A DNA stretch of 64,000 bases from Henckelia pumila (taxonomy: Eukaryota > Streptophyta > Magnoliopsida > Lamiales > Gesneriaceae). The stretch is taken from positions 154,125,361 to 154,189,360 of the forward strand of contig NC_133122.1 in NCBI RefSeq assembly GCF_033568475.1. Reading direction: 5' to 3'. Below are positions 43,929 to 57,100 of the stretch, piece after piece. Position numbers and translations under genes: made by a program. The notes beneath the pieces are model-generated. The model did not search any database, was not told the DNA's origin, and worked only from the letters and a program-made list of their open reading frames with translations. Position 1 is the stretch's first letter. The number at the start of each line of letters is the position of its first letter.

Positions 43929-46900
43929 TCAAAACAACTCAGGATGGTCTTTACGCACCCTGTCCTCAAGCTCCCAAGTAGCTTCCTCAGTGCCTCGGCG
44001 CTGCCACTGAACTAAAACCAAAGGAATGACTTTGTTCCGTAAAACCTTATCCTTATAATCAAGGATGCGAAGAGGTTTCTCAACATAAGTCAAATCCTTG
44101 TCTACCAGAACCTCAGACCACTGCAGAATATGAGATTCATCCGCCACATACCGTCGCAACAGAGATACGTGGAACACGTCGTGAATACTGGATAGATGCG
44201 GTGGCAAAGCTAGTCGATAAGCCAAATCGCCAATGCTTTCCAAGATCTCAAACGGACCGATAAATCTGGGAGACAACTTGCCCTTGAGGCCAAATCTGAG
44301 AATCTTGCGGAAAGGTGACACTCTCAGAAATACTTTCTCCCCGACCTCGAACTGCAAGGGCCTACGCTTGATATTAGCATAGCTGGCCTGACGATCCTGT
44401 GCAGTCTTAATCCGTTTCTTGATTTGATCAACAATGTCTATCGCCTGCTGGATAAACTCCGGTCCCTCAGCCTGTCTCTCCCCCACTTCTTCCCAGAAGA
44501 GTGGAGTACGACAACGTCGCCCATACAACGCCTCAAAAGGTGCCATCCCAATACTAGTGTGATAGCTGTTGTTGTAAGCGAACTCGATCAACGACAAATG
44601 ATCCTGCCAGGCTGAACCAAAATCCATGACGCACGCTCTAAGCATATCCTCTAACGTATGGATAGTGCGCTCTGACTGACCATCAGTCTCCGGATGATAG
44701 GCTGTACTCAAACTGAGAGTAGTACCCATCGCACGCTGAACACTCCCCCAGAATCTAAAAGTAAACCTGGGGTCCCGATCGCTGACAATGCTCACAGGCA
44801 CTCCATGAAGTCGGACGATCTCCTGAATGTACATCCGTGCCATGCGATCCACAGAGTACTCTCGGCTATAGGCAATGAAATGCGCTGACTTGGTGAGTCG
44901 GTCCACCACAACCCAGATAGCATCACAGTTCTTCGGGGATACCGGCAAATGAGTCACAAAGTCCATGGTGATAAACTCCCATTTCCATTCAGGAATAGGC
45001 AGACTGTGAAGCAATACTCCAGGTCGTCGGTGCTCTGCCTTGACCTGGTGACACACCAAACATCTCGAAACGAACTGATAAACACTGCGTTTCATTCCCT
45101 TCCACCAGAAACGAGTACGTAGATCCTTATACATCTTGTTGCTCCCAGGATGAATACTCAACTTAGTGCGATGCGCCTGAGACAAAATCTCCTCTCGCAA
45201 CTCTTCATCCTGCGGAATCACAAGCCTACCAGACAAATACAGAAAACCATCTGACTGATAATGAAATCCAGACGAGCTACCCTCGTTAGCTAGACGAGCT
45301 AAACGCTGGGTCTTCGAATCAGACATCTGAGCATCTCGGATCCGCGAATACAAGGCTGGCTCAGATAATATCGCAAACATCTGGATACTCTGCATACCTT
45401 TCTTATGCTTGAAGGTATAACCTGAAGTACAACAGTCACTGATCGTACTAGACATCGAACAAGTCTGAAGTGCGGATAGTCGCACCTTGCGACTCAAAGC
45501 ATCAGCGGTGAGTTTAGCAGCTCCCGGATGGTACTTAATCTCGCAATCATAGTCCTTAAGCAAGTCCATCCAACGTCTCTGCCTCATGTTCAACTCTGCC
45601 TGAGTGAACAAATACTTGAGACTCTTATGGTCGGTGAAGATCTCAAATTTCTCGCCATATAGATAATGACGCCAGATCTTCAAAGCGAACACAATGGCTG
45701 CTAACTCCAAATCATGGACTGGGTAGTTGTCCTCGTGAAGCTTCAGCTGTCTAGAAGCGTATGCGATCACATGCCCATTCTGAGTCAGGACACAACCTAA
45801 CCCCTGAAGAGAAGCATCCGTGTAAACTACATACCCTCCAGATCCTGACGGTAATGCCAACACCGGCGCAGAAGTCAACCGCCATCGAAGCTCACGGAAA
45901 TTCTCCTCGCACTCGGAGGACCACTCGAAATCCACACCCTTGCGGGTAAGCTGCGTCAACGGTCGAGCTAACTGAGAGAAGTTCAGAATGAAGTGACGAT
46001 AATACCCTGCTAGACCCAGAAAACTACGGATCTCAGCAACTGTCGTCGGACGCGACCAATTAAGTACTGCTTCAATCTTGCTTGGATCTACAGAAATCCC
46101 CTCCCTGGATATGATATGGCCAAGAAAAACCACTCTATCCATCCAGAACTCACACTTGCTCAGCTTGGCGTACAACTGCTCATCTCGAAGAGTCTGTAGT
46201 ACTAACCGCAAGTGAGAAACATGCTCTTCCGTATTACGCGAATACACCAAGATGTCGTCAATGAAGACCACGACAAACTTGTCCAAGTACTCCCTGAAGA
46301 CACGGTTCATCAAATCCATGAATATAGCCGGCGCATTAGTCAAACCAAATGGCATCACTAGGAACTCATAATGCCCATAGCGAGTACGGAATGCAGTTTT
46401 GGCTACGTCCTGATCACGGACTCTCAACTGATGATACCCAGATCTCAAATCAATCTTGGAGTAGACTGACTTGCCCTGCAGCTGATCAAACAAGTCATCA
46501 ATACGAGGCAACGGATACTTGTTCTTCACAGTGACTCGATTTAGCTGCCGATAGTCAATGCACAGCCGCATCGACCCATCCTTCTTCTTCACGAAGAGAA
46601 CAGGAGCTCCCCAAGGAGATACACTAGGACGAATGTACCCCTTGTCCAAAAGATCCTGTAGCTGATTCTTCAACTCACGCATCTCTGACGGAGCCAGACG
46701 ATACGGTACTCTAGAAATAGGCGAAGTACCCGACATCAACTCTATGCCAAACTCGACTTCCCTAGCAGGAGGAAAACCCGGAATCTCATCAGGAAACACA
46801 TCTGGAAATTCATCCACAACAGGAATGCTCTCTATCCCAATACTCTCAGCGGACAAATCAACTGCATAGATAAGGTAGTCTTTCCCGCCAGACTCCAGAG

Positions 46901-48344
46901 CTCGACAGGCTCTCAAAGCTGATACCAAAGGCATCGGGGGTCGCGCTCCCTCACCATAGAAAAACCAACTCTCACTCCCTTCCGGATGAAAGCGTACTAA
47001 TTTCTGATAGCAGTCCACTGAAGCTCGATAGGTAGTCAACACATCTATTCCCAGAATGCAATCAAAGTCGTCCATCGCCAGGACCATGAGATTCGCCAAC
47101 AGAATGTTCCCTTCGAACTCTAAAGGGCAACCCATCACTAGACGCTTAGCCAAAGTAGATTGGCCCGTCGGAGTAGAAACAGACATCACTACGTCTAGTG
47201 CAATGCATGGTAACTTATGCCTCTTAACAAAACGTGCAGAAATGAAGGAATGAGATGCAACAGTGTCAATAAGTACAAGAGCAGGTATACCATAAAGCAA
47301 AAATGTACGTGCGATGACTTTCTCATTCTCCTCCACAGCCTGATCATTTCTCAGGGCGAACACCTGGCCAGAAGCTCGTGGCCTCAAATGAGAACTCCCA
47401 GCAGACTGTCCCTGCGACCTCTGCTGTACGGTGGCCTGAGAACCAGATCCTGAACCAGAACCAGAACCTCCTCCCCCAGATAGTGGACAATCCCTCCGGA
47501 TATGACCAGTCTCTCCACAACGGAAACAAGCTCCAGAAGCTCTGCGACACTTGTCGGATGGATGGTTCTTCCCACAGTGATCACACTTGTCCTTCTTACC
47601 GAAACGGACAACACCTCCAGAACCAGAGGAAGAATAAGATCCAGACTTCTTGAAAGTTTGGGCACGGGGACCCAAAGAACTAGCAGGCCTCGACTGAGAG
47701 AAAGACTTGTTCCGCCGAATGCTGTCCTCCGCCTGGTGACAACGGCTCACCAAACCCTCGTAGGACATGTCGTCGCCAACCGCCACACGGTCATGGATCT
47801 CAGGGTTAAGGCCCTGAAAAAACAGATTATACTTCATCTCTGAGCTATCAGCAATCTCGGGGCAATAGGATAGCAGATCAAAGAACCTCTGCTGATACTC
47901 ATCGATGGACATGGCTTCCTGTCGCAGACTCAGTAGCTCGCCTGCCTTCGACTGATGGAGGGCAGGAGGAAAATACCGCTTTTGGAAAGCTGTGCGGAAC
48001 TCGGCCCAGGTGGCCACTCCTCTCGCCGCAACAAAAGGTGCAGAAGTAAACCTCCACCACCTGCGCGCACGCCCATCCAGAAGATAGCCAAGGGTCTCCA
48101 CTTTCTGCTCCTCAGTGCATTGGAAAGTCTGACAAGTCGTCTCCATGCGGTCTAACCAGTTCTCCGCATCCTCCGGAGACTCACCTCCAACTAAGGGCTT
48201 AGGACCCATAGCTAAGAATCGGCGCACAGTGAAACGCTCGTCGTCATGATGACGATGACGCCGTTCTCGACGAGGCTCCCGGTTGGCATCACCCCAACGC
48301 CTACCAACACTGCCATGAGAACTCCGGTCGTCACGATTTGACAT
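43929..48344 (-). CDS. gag-pol: Gag-pol polyprotein of gypsy E (chromovirus), 1471 codons
   Basis: Single intact ORF. Order: gag core (residues about 60-220), CCHC zinc knuckle [14 protein letters not shown] (273-286), aspartic protease (about 340-440), RT (about 560-740; [13 protein letters not shown], catalytic VFIDDILV at 693-700), RNase H ([18 protein letters not shown]), integrase with HHCC finger ([10 protein letters not shown]...CLVCHQVK) and D,D-35-E core ([24 protein letters not shown]), a GPF region (RFIGPFEI), and a C-terminal chromodomain (PLRILDYKD...[14 protein letters not shown]). Gag, pol and chromodomain together mark a Tekay/Del-type chromovirus, which targets heterochromatin. 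Odd: the protease active site reads [11 protein letters not shown] (Asp360-Thr-Val362) where the family has D-S/T-G. The start at 48344 follows the PBS by 50 bp and gives full gag. Confidence 0.97.
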   Translation of the reverse strand: MSNRDDRSSHGSVGRRWGDANREPRRERRHRHHDDERFTVRRFLAMGPKPLVGGESPEDAENWLDRMETTCQTFQCTEEQKVETLGYLLDGRARRWWRFTSAPFVAARGVATWAEFRTAFQKRYFPPALHQSKAGELLSLRQEAMSIDEYQQRFFDLLSYCPEIADSSEMKYNLFFQGLNPEIHDRVAVGDDMSYEGLVSRCHQAEDSIRRNKSFSQSRPASSLGPRAQTFKKSGSYSSSGSGGVVRFGKKDKCDHCGKNHPSDKCRRASGACFRCGETGHIRRDCPLSGGGGSGSGSGSGSQATVQQRSQGQSAGSSHLRPRASGQVFALRNDQAVEENEKVIARTFLLYGIPALVLIDTVASHSFISARFVKRHKLPCIALDVVMSVSTPTGQSTLAKRLVMGCPLEFEGNILLANLMVLAMDDFDCILGIDVLTTYRASVDCYQKLVRFHPEGSESWFFYGEGARPPMPLVSALRACRALESGGKDYLIYAVDLSAESIGIESIPVVDEFPDVFPDEIPGFPPAREVEFGIELMSGTSPISRVPYRLAPSEMRELKNQLQDLLDKGYIRPSVSPWGAPVLFVKKKDGSMRLCIDYRQLNRVTVKNKYPLPRIDDLFDQLQGKSVYSKIDLRSGYHQLRVRDQDVAKTAFRTRYGHYEFLVMPFGLTNAPAIFMDLMNRVFREYLDKFVVVFIDDILVYSRNTEEHVSHLRLVLQTLRDEQLYAKLSKCEFWMDRVVFLGHIISREGISVDPSKIEAVLNWSRPTTVAEIRSFLGLAGYYRHFILNFSQLARPLTQLTRKGVDFEWSSECEENFRELRWRLTSAPVLALPSGSGGYVVYTDASLQGLGCVLTQNGHVIAYASRQLKLHEDNYPVHDLELAAIVFALKIWRHYLYGEKFEIFTDHKSLKYLFTQAELNMRQRRWMDLLKDYDCEIKYHPGAAKLTADALSRKVRLSALQTCSMSSTISDCCTSGYTFKHKKGMQSIQMFAILSEPALYSRIRDAQMSDSKTQRLARLANEGSSSGFHYQSDGFLYLSGRLVIPQDEELREEILSQAHRTKLSIHPGSNKMYKDLRTRFWWKGMKRSVYQFVSRCLVCHQVKAEHRRPGVLLHSLPIPEWKWEFITMDFVTHLPVSPKNCDAIWVVVDRLTKSAHFIAYSREYSVDRMARMYIQEIVRLHGVPVSIVSDRDPRFTFRFWGSVQRAMGTTLSLSTAYHPETDGQSERTIHTLEDMLRACVMDFGSAWQDHLSLIEFAYNNSYHTSIGMAPFEALYGRRCRTPLFWEEVGERQAEGPEFIQQAIDIVDQIKKRIKTAQDRQASYANIKRRPLQFEVGEKVFLRVSPFRKILRFGLKGKLSPRFIGPFEILESIGDLAYRLALPPHLSSIHDVFHVSLLRRYVADESHILQWSEVLVDKDLTYVEKPLRILDYKDKVLRNKVIPLVLVQWQRRGTEEATWELEDRVRKDHPELF

Positions 48345-48393
48345 CTACAAAAATACCTCAAGATGAGACTCAATCCCAAGAATTCTTTTGCAT

Positions 48394-48405
48394 GCTCTGA
48401 TACCA
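48394..48405 (-). other. Primer binding site of gypsy E
   Basis: The minus strand reads TGGTATCAGAGC, an exact initiator-Met tRNA complement, four bases inside the 5' LTR end. Confidence 0.93.
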
Positions 48406-48409
48406 TAAA

Positions 48410-49750
48410 TGTAGTGACCCTTACCCGGATCACCTACTAAACAGAACTTAGGCATGCAATTAACTTAATAAAGCAGATATCAGAATAAAACTGCGGAATC
48501 CATAAACATTATACAATCCCAAGTAAAGGAATCTGTAATTTATCCAATAATATACAACCAAATCGAATAGCTGTATAAACCCAAACAACGGCAATAAAAC
48601 CTAGACGAAGTTCCAACTGGCCAACCACTGACTAGCCTCTCCTGGATCCACCCTCCTCGTCCAATCGCAAACCTGCCCCATGGAATAGGGTGTCCAGAAA
48701 ATACAGAGTACGAGACGTGAGCATAAAACGCTCAGTACGAGAGTATGAGTATACATGCATGCAAAGTGAACTCCCTATAGACTCGAGGTCAAGGATCAGA
48801 TAACAGAGACAGACCGGGCCCTGGTATGTAGCACGCTGTGCCATCGCTTCAGGAGGTGGCTCCCATACCGAGATAACCGTGGATACGCCGGACCCAAATC
48901 GATGGAAGTCCATCCACTAACAGGATAGGGTACAACCCTACTAACAGACATCTCGAAAGAGATACAGCAAGAGGCAAATGAATGCAGCATAATATCATGA
49001 CATATAAATCATGCAGTCACATAATACATGCATACTCAGTCAGGATATCTCGAACAGTACTTTCGTACCTCAAAATAGTGCAAGCTCTACCAACTCTAGG
49101 TCCACGCCTATAGTCTGCTCTACACTGTCAAATGATACTACTATCATTAAAGTGCTCTAAAAGCTTTAACTAAGCTATTGCATACTCCTAAATATTTATA
49201 GGAAGCAAAAGCTATACCTTCGTCCGTCGTTAGCCCTTTGATGTCGATGCCTCCAGAACTTGGGCACAACTCCGCTACGACTACTGAACGCCTCGCCGAC
49301 CTCCGGACCAAGCCTAATAAGACTAGAACAGCTCCAAAAGGACTAGAATGGAAAGGAGAACTCGGAATTGGCAAATGAAAGTGAAGTCTCGGCCTTCTAT
49401 TTATAGACAACGATCGGAACTTCCGATCCTTGATCGGAACGTCCGAACCCCGATCGGAACGTTCGATCCTGCCATCGGAGCTTCCGAAGATCCTGATCTG
49501 CCACGTGTCAAAATATCACTTGTTGACTCCGGATAGGGGTGATCGGAGCTTCCGGTCCTGATCGGAGCTTCCGATCCAACCACACGTCATGCCTGACGTA
49601 ATAACATCGGTGCCTCCGATCGCTCATCGGAGCTTCCGATCCTGTTCGGAGCTTCCGATCGTGCCTTCGGAGCTTCCGATCCGTCCGATACCCAATTGAA
49701 TTAATTAGCATTAATCCTTTAATTACTCAATTAGGGCACGGGCTACTACA
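48410..49750 (-). repeat. 5' LTR of gypsy E
   Basis: 1341 bp, the same length as the 3' LTR. Differences seen by eye include AAAAGAATC/AAAGGAATC, GCCGTCGC/GCCATCGC, GGCTTCC/GGCTCCC, AACAAGATG/AGCAAGAGG, CATGGCAT/CATGACAT and GATCAGAACG/GATCGGAACG. TATA box on the minus strand near 49396-49405, with the dyad cluster upstream at 49413-49693. Confidence 0.95.
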
Positions 49751-49755
49751 ATCAA

Positions 49756-50413
49756 ACTCTCGGATTTTTGTGAAATCCCAACCAACTTATTGTTGTAAAT
49801 TATCATATTTTGTTAAATTTAAATATTTATTATTATATTTCTAAAAAATTTATTATTATTATCATTATTATGTTTTCTATTCTATTATGTAAAAAATACC
49901 ATATTATACTAACTACTTTTGAGAACATCAAAATACATTATATCATAATTACCTCAACTTATTCACTATCCCACTAAGGTAGTGTCTGACAGACTTCTAG
50001 GATGCACTTCTCAACTTTTTTTTTAAAACAAAATTTCACAAAATTAGCATATTATATTAACTACTTTTGAGAATATCAAAATACATTATGTCATAATTAC
50101 CTATACTTATCCACTATCCCACTAAGATAGTGTTTGACAAAGCTTTTAGGAAGCACTTCTCAACTTTTCTTTAACAAAATTTCACAAAATTTCACAATTT
50201 TGTTAAATAAAAGATGAGAAGTTCTTCTAAGAAGTTCTCCCAAATATTATCTAAACCTCCCACTCACTTCATGTTTTGTTTTCAAAAAAAAAATACATAT
50301 AAAAAACTTCTATTGCGTGTGCATTTTTCAGTAGTATTTTATTTATTAAAAACCCCAGCATCATATTGACATCATTAAACAATTCTAGTTTTATTATATT
50401 GGAATGATTAAAA
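49756..50413. repeat. 149-bp duplication and MITE copies upstream of the kinase gene
   Basis: Two units, about 49898-50046 and 50047-50195, share ATATTATA(C/T)TAACTACTTTTGAGAA and end inside the left arm of a MITE. A full 126-bp MITE copy lies at 50126-50251. The left unit carries only a half MITE (about 49977-50041). This region lies 160-520 bp before the kinase gene's first ATG, so it may overlap its promoter. No TATA box was recognised. Confidence 0.85.
50126..50251. mobile_element. 126-bp near-palindromic MITE, copy 2
   Basis: The left end GATAGTGTTTGACAAAGC and the reversed right end GATAATATTTGGGAGAAC form a long hairpin. It is flanked by TAA on both sides (50123-50125, 50252-50254). 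Internally it shares AAGCACTTCTCAACTTTTC and ACAAAATTTCACAAAATTTC with the copy at 31653. It is exactly as long as that copy. Confidence 0.88.
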
Positions 50414-50497
50414 ATGTCAAAGGTACAACCAAAGCGAGATAAGGTACCACTCTTGTATTCTTATCGCCAACGCCACGGCTTCTCACCCGCCGTCGAA

Positions 50498-51126
50498 ATG
50501 GAAAGCGCTCCGCCGGTTCCGCCTCATCGACGTTCCGTCTATCTCGGGGTGGACGTTGGCACCGGCAGTGCACGTGCAGGTCCTTTTTATTCCATCCCAT
50601 CATCTATTTTCACGTCGAAGATGCTGTAATTTGCTGCTGTTGTTGTTTGTGAGTGTACTTGTCGGTTGATTGGTTATCGAATGTAAATGATGAGTTTTTT
50701 TTTTTTGTTTCTGAGCCGTTCAATGTTTACTGCTAAATTCATGCAATTTTCTTGATATGGCTTATTGTTGGTCATACTAAATACGTTAATTGGAACGACT
50801 GTTTGGCGTTTATAGCTACTTTCATTTAATTTTCTTTGGCTAATAGTTGTTATGATATCTACATTAGTCTAGAATCGATGATTGAATCCAGAATGCTTAT
50901 TATTTGCTGAAATATAGTTAATGGGCTCCTGGAAAAAAAAAACATAAGTTTTTTGCTGCTTGTTGAATGAATTTAAGCTTAGAACATTGGTTGATGATTA
51001 GTCTATTATGCTTCTGCATTTCGATTTTAAATTTTATCTCATGTGAATTACTGTAACCTTGCGAAATTGAGGAATGATGCATCTACGTTTATTTGAAATT
51101 TGGCATTATGGAGCTGGTTGCTGGAT

Positions 51127-51164
<38 letters not shown>

Positions 51165-54100
51165 GTTTAAATTTAATGCAGGCCTCTTTGATGATGATGG
51201 GAAACTTTTAGGTTGTTCTAGCAGCCCAATACAGATTTGGAAAGATGGTGATTGTGTTGAGGTGACTATTGACTATTGCGGATTATCAAAATATACTTTT
51301 AAGTTAAACAATTAAGCTTGCGAAAATTGTTACACATGTTTGCCTTTTATATAAATCACATGCCTTGTTCTTTTGAAAATCCAGCAATCGTCAACTGATA
51401 TTTGGCTTGCAATTTGCACGGCTGTCAAAGCAGCATGCTCTCTTGCAAATATATCTGGGGAAGAAGTAACCAGTTTGGGATTTGCTGCTACTTGTTCTCT
51501 TGGTTTGTAAGCAAAAAAAGTTCATGGCATTGTTATTTATGCTACAATTATTTATCTCTACATCATGCAGCTTATAGCTGGAGCTACTTTTGGCTTTTTG
51601 CAGTTGCTGTTGATTATGATGGAGAACCTGTGACAGTTTCTTGGTGCAGTGACACAAGAAGAAATGTGATAGTGTGGATGGACCATAGAGCTGTAAAACA
51701 AGCTGAGAGGATCAATTCATCTAATTCGCCAGTACTGGAATATTGTGGTGGGGCTGTATCCCCGGAGATGCAGCCACCTAAGGTATTTGCACAATTATAA
51801 AGCACCTCCACTTTCTCGTACGTCGATGGTGTTTATATTTGAACATTTTCGTAATCAGTATAATGGCTGGCAAAAATAATTTGAAGCTCGAGGTCTTCTG
51901 GAAGAGGTTCCAAGGGTTAAATTTTATTATTTATTAGATGTCAAGATTCAAGAACATCCTATACTGAATTGAGGCATTTAGATGTTATGCTAGGTGAACA
52001 TAGGCCTCGTGACTCAGTGATGTGTTTACCGTCCCATGGTCAGGAACTTTACGGAATATAACAAATATCAGGATGTTTTTTTCTCTTAAAGGAAGGACTT
52101 TTTCCATCATTTCAGAGTATTATTAGATGACACTCGTCTTCTATTTTTGAAATGTAACTGGCCCTGTTCCCAGGTCGTTAGGTTCAAGCTTTTCCAAAAT
52201 ATTTGGAACTAAAATCATTGTGTCAATCTGACTGATCACCAGAAAAACCCTTGAATGTTTACATTTGTTCTCTGAGTCAATCTTCTGCATTGTTCAATGA
52301 ATACTTCAAATTTCAACCCACAGTTGACGCTTTTGCAGTCTGAAAGTTCGTAGTTTGTACAAACTTTGAAATAATTTATCATAGGTTTTCATAGTAGGCT
52401 TTAATGCCTATAAAAATGGGTCACCAGCCTATCCTCGGTTTTAGATTCTTGCTTAAACTGTGACAACAAACATAGAATCGGTTCTTTCGGTTCAGGAATT
52501 TAGCAGAAGATTCTTTTTTCTCTTAGTAAAGATGTAGTTAAGGAATACCTTGGTTAATCTGGCATTCATCCAATCAAGTAACTATGGAAGCTTTGATTTA
52601 TTGTTTTTAATTAACAGTTGACACCTTTTCTTTTCCATTCATTTTGGTAATATGTTTTTGATTGCAATGGCACTATGTTAGAGGTGATTTTGTTATCTTA
52701 TCTTATCAGTAAAATAAAGGAGTAAAGAATTTAACAATCCCTAGTGCATTTATTGCTGAATGTGTTGATGGATTCTGCAGTATTCTATATGCAGCTTTTG
52801 TGGGTCAAAGAAAATTTGCCAGAGTCTTGGTCAATGGCATTTAGGTGGATGGATCTAAGTGATTGGTTATCATATAGGTAAAGCCCTGAAATATTACCTG
52901 CTGTGTTAGTGTTACACTAGTTAATGTTACATAGACTTAAGGTTTGAAACAGATTCATATCTCGTATCAATTCTTTCTTAGAGCAACAGGAGATGATACT
53001 CGGAGTCTTTGCACAACGGTTTGCAAGTGGACTTATTTAGGTCATGCACATATGCAACAGATCAATGAGAATGACTCCCGTGACATGGAAGCTCTTGGAT
53101 GGGATGATGATTTTTGGGAGGAGATTGGTTTAGGTGATCTTGTGGATGGTCATCATTCCAAAATCGGTATGTGTCTAACTTTGTGTTTACAACTAGATTA
53201 CTTTTCTTAAGGTATTGGATCATGATGAATAAGTGTATGCCACTAAAATGTGAAGAAAAAGATTTGCCTTATGCGTTTCACAGATTACTATGCATACTTT
53301 CTCGGTTGTGGAGATATTTTTAGTCTTGTTTTTTCACTGAACAATTTGATGTATAAATTCTGAATAGGAAGTCATTTAAGTGTAGCTTTATGGAGAAAAT
53401 TCCAAATCGTATGAAGTTCCTGCATATTCTTTCCTTTGCCCCTATAATAACTTTTTTCTCTACAACCTGTTGTGCTTTTATACATTATTTTTATGCTTCC
53501 AATACTATTTTTATGATAATATGTTTGGTGTTCATTGTTCAATTGTTGTGTGTTAGTATTTCTTGATGTATACGGGAAATTATGTTTACAGGACGAAGTG
53601 TAGCTTTTCCTGGTCATGCTTTGGGCTCTGGCCTCACACCCAATGCTGCGAAGGCAAGGAGCCCTCTACCTTCTTTTCCAAGCGATACTTCTTGATAGTA
53701 TTAGTGATGTCAAAGATCTACTTGAACTCACATTGAGCACATGCATTCATATGTTTTACATGGCTATATTTTTGTAATATTTTTTGACCTTGGATCTTTC
53801 ATTTTTAGAGTATATTCTGATCTTTACTGGGGCTCTTGGTAATTCATTCCATCTGCTGACAAAATCATATTTTCAGGAATTGGGTCTGGTGGCTGGAACC
53901 CCAGTTGGGTCATCGCTGATAGATGCTCATGCTGGTGGTGTGGGAGTAATGGAAAGCGTGCCTGCTTCAGATTTAGAATCTAAAGGTTAATATTTTTTTG
54001 TTATTCTCAAAATGACTCAGAGCTTGTTTGGTTTCATTTTCCTTGTTTCGGGAAAAGAGATCTGGTTCTGCTAATGCCAAGTCGTATAACTAGTATCTGA

Positions 54101-57100
54101 TATTGGTGTCATATTAATATAAATTATTATTAACTTTAAAATATTTTTTTAAAGATATAACAAAATATAATAATAGTGTCTTTTTGGGAATTGATGCAAA
54201 TGTGAATTAATACTTAATAGCAATGATTTTGTTGGGAGATCTGAAAATGAGGGAAAATATATTTCGGGGAATGCAAATAAAATGTCTTGACAATTATTTG
54301 CAATTGTTCTGGTGATGGGAAATGGAGAATCAGCGGATTAAAGCAAACAATTGGTTCTACTGGAAAGTTTTATGTTCCCGTATAAGTGTTTATTTGGGAG
54401 TTTTGTACTTGCAGAGGTTGATGAGGAGGAAATATGTCGTAGAATGGTATTAGTATGTGGAACTTCTACTTGCCACATGGCTATCTCTAAAACCAAGCTA
54501 TTCATCCCTGGGGTATGGGGACCATTCTGGTCAGGTAACATTTTAATTCAACATAATATTTGTTTTTGGTTTCTGTATCTCTATCACGAACAGTCATGGG
54601 GACCCCTTTCATTTTGTTCATTGTTGCACGAAACAAAAGAACAATTTGCTGTCAGTCTTCTTCTCAATATTATTTTAATTGGATTCCATGCCGATGATAA
54701 TTTTTTTAAAACACTAAAGATCAATGGTGGTCATATGTGTGTATTTTTTTTATGCACAATAGGTATGAACATGGGATGACTAACATATGAACTATTGTTA
54801 GAACCTTGAAGCTCCTATAGAAGCCACTTTTACCCATACATTTACAATGATGCAGACGAAAGTACCCTGTGGGATTTTACTGCTCAATTTGTCATTAATA
54901 TCCTAAACTTTTTATTATTTCATATCTTATGCATGCGACATGATTAAAGTTGGTGTTAGGATGTTAAGACACTAGTTTAATGAAAAACCATGGAACAAAA
55001 AAAATGTTCTCATGAATTTTAAAATTATTTCCTGGTCCAACATAACTCGGTTTTAATACACTCCAAATATTAAGAAATGGTTTTAATACAATAGTTGCAC
55101 TACTCGACTAATTCAGTTGATTCACTTAAACATGTTCTCTCTGAAGCCATTGTTAAATATAAGATTTGCAATTGCCTGAGCCCTAAGTTTTCCCTTAGTG
55201 ATTTTCTCAAACACTTTCTTTACATGAATCTGTCATAACTGAAGCCATAATTATGTTACTACTCTCATAAAAAAATCAAGGACATCATGCGAGTGTTATC
55301 TCTACGTGTTAATCATGAATTTCCTCCGACGCACTAGTGCTAACGATTTATGGAACCAACATCCCCAAAAACTTAAAGTGTGCTAGGATCATTGATTCAA
55401 AACAAAATTCCATTAACATTAACACAAGTCAGTTATCATACCCTTAGCATTCAATCATGTCAATATCGTAGAAATCAAGAAATTTCCTCATTCTATTCAA
55501 GACTCCTGAACTCCATATTCATCACATGATCAAGACTTGGTAAACATGATCAAACATAAGAAAATGAGAGTTTCGAGGTTCTTACAAAAGTTTTTAGTCT
55601 CCTCGAGATTTTGTCGCCGTTAACGCTTGAAGCTTAATGTGGGGAACCTCTCAATCTCTTGGTTTGTGGTTCGTTTGAAGAAAACCTTAGATCTAATAGC
55701 ACAAGATTGTGAATAATTTTCGTAATAATTTTATTAATGCAATCCATCTCTATTTATAATAGAGTATAATGATTCAAATAAGGTAATCATATCCTCACCA
55801 AAAAGAAAAGATCACGATATCCAACCAATGAATAAACATCACCATATCCTAACAAAAAGTAAAAGATAACAACAAATCCTATTTCTAAATAAAAGAAGAT
55901 GGCATATCAATTTATTCTTTTGGCTTGACTTTCCATCTTGCTGTGATGGATTATTATATGTAAGGTCCATGACATTACTCCCCCGCTTGGAGATCATGGT
56001 TGTCCTCAACCACAAGGGAAGGGTATGCAACCAAAGTCCGTGCAAGGAGCACTTGGATCTCTTCAACAACGGCTATAACTGTTGGAGTATTTCAAGGATT
56101 AAGCACATATGACGATAGTTCTCTGGACGATCTTGTTCCAACTTCAGAAACCAGAGTTGGGTCCTGTTCTCAAGGTAGAGAGAGACCAATCCTTGTTTTC
56201 CTCCTGTGTGTTGGTATCCAAAAAAATGTTTGCATCGTCTAAAGCATCCAACAGATTTGGTTGGATTTATACCAGGGAAACTCGAGTTTCGAATACTGAG
56301 ACACGTTGAGATGGCCATCGGTGCTGCCTCGTTGTCCTTTGCAATGCTAGTCTGTTGTGGCCCGTTGATTGTTGTTCTCTTCTCTCTGATCTCGTTCTTT
56401 CAAGCGTGTGGTTGACAGACATTTGGAAATCTCTTCCAACCTTCCAAAAGAGCTTGTTGCCATTTCTTTGCAGCTACCTTGTACTCCTGATAACTTTCTC
56501 CAAGGCTTTAAAGTTCTCTTGTAAAATGCGATATCCCCGTAGCGACTTGCTCTGTTATCAATTTATTATGGTCCTAGGTTTTAGAGTCAGTAATGGGGTG
56601 ATTCTTCGAGGTTCGTTGGAGAGAACCCCAGATCACGTAACACAAGATTGTGAATAATTTTGATAATAATTTTATTAATTCAATTCAATTATATTTGTAA
56701 TAGAGTACAATGATTCAAATAAAGATAATCAAATCTTAAAAAAAAATATCACCATATCCTAACCAAAAAGAAAAGATCACCACATTCTAACCATAAATGA
56801 AATATCACATATCCTAGCGAAAAATAAAAGATAACAACAAATCCTATCTCTAGATAAAGGATGATAGCATATCAATTTTTAGGTTCTAGTATTAGAACCT
56901 AAACAAAAATAACATGGAAATGTGACGTCAAGCACTATGCAAAACCCTAGCCACTGTCTATGCACACCATCGTGCAGTGGCTGTGCTATAAGTTGAGAAA
57001 AAGTTTACAACATGCAAGGTGCTGCACACTGGGGGTCTCAAAATTCCAAAATACCACTATTTGTGCACCAGGCATCTACAGTGAACTTAACCTGCATGTG

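Larger units (their letters stand above)
42452..49750 (-). mobile_element. Complete Ty3/gypsy chromovirus (gypsy E), Tekay-like
   Basis: 7.3-kb element on the minus strand. Two 1341-bp LTRs (42452-43792, 48410-49750) start TGTAGTGACCC and end GGGCTACTACA on the + strand. The perfect duplication ATCAA is at 42447-42451 and 49751-49755. PBS at 48394-48405 (minus TGGTATCAGAGC). PPT at 43793-43803 (minus GTGGGGGAGAA). One intact gag-pol ORF with a C-terminal chromodomain. About a dozen LTR differences by eye (roughly 1%) suggest a recent insertion, but older than the LARD-like one. It is structurally able to transpose except for the protease change described with the ORF. Confidence 0.96.

Noticed and set aside
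45761-47843. Plus-strand ORFs of 60-113 codons within gypsy E
   Set aside because: Shadows of the 1471-codon minus-strand gag-pol ORF.
50414-50497. Upstream in-frame ATG of the kinase gene as the start
   Set aside because: Not excluded, but the downstream ATG at 50498 has a better context and gives the 579-residue length expected for the family. The extra 28 residues look like leader sequence.
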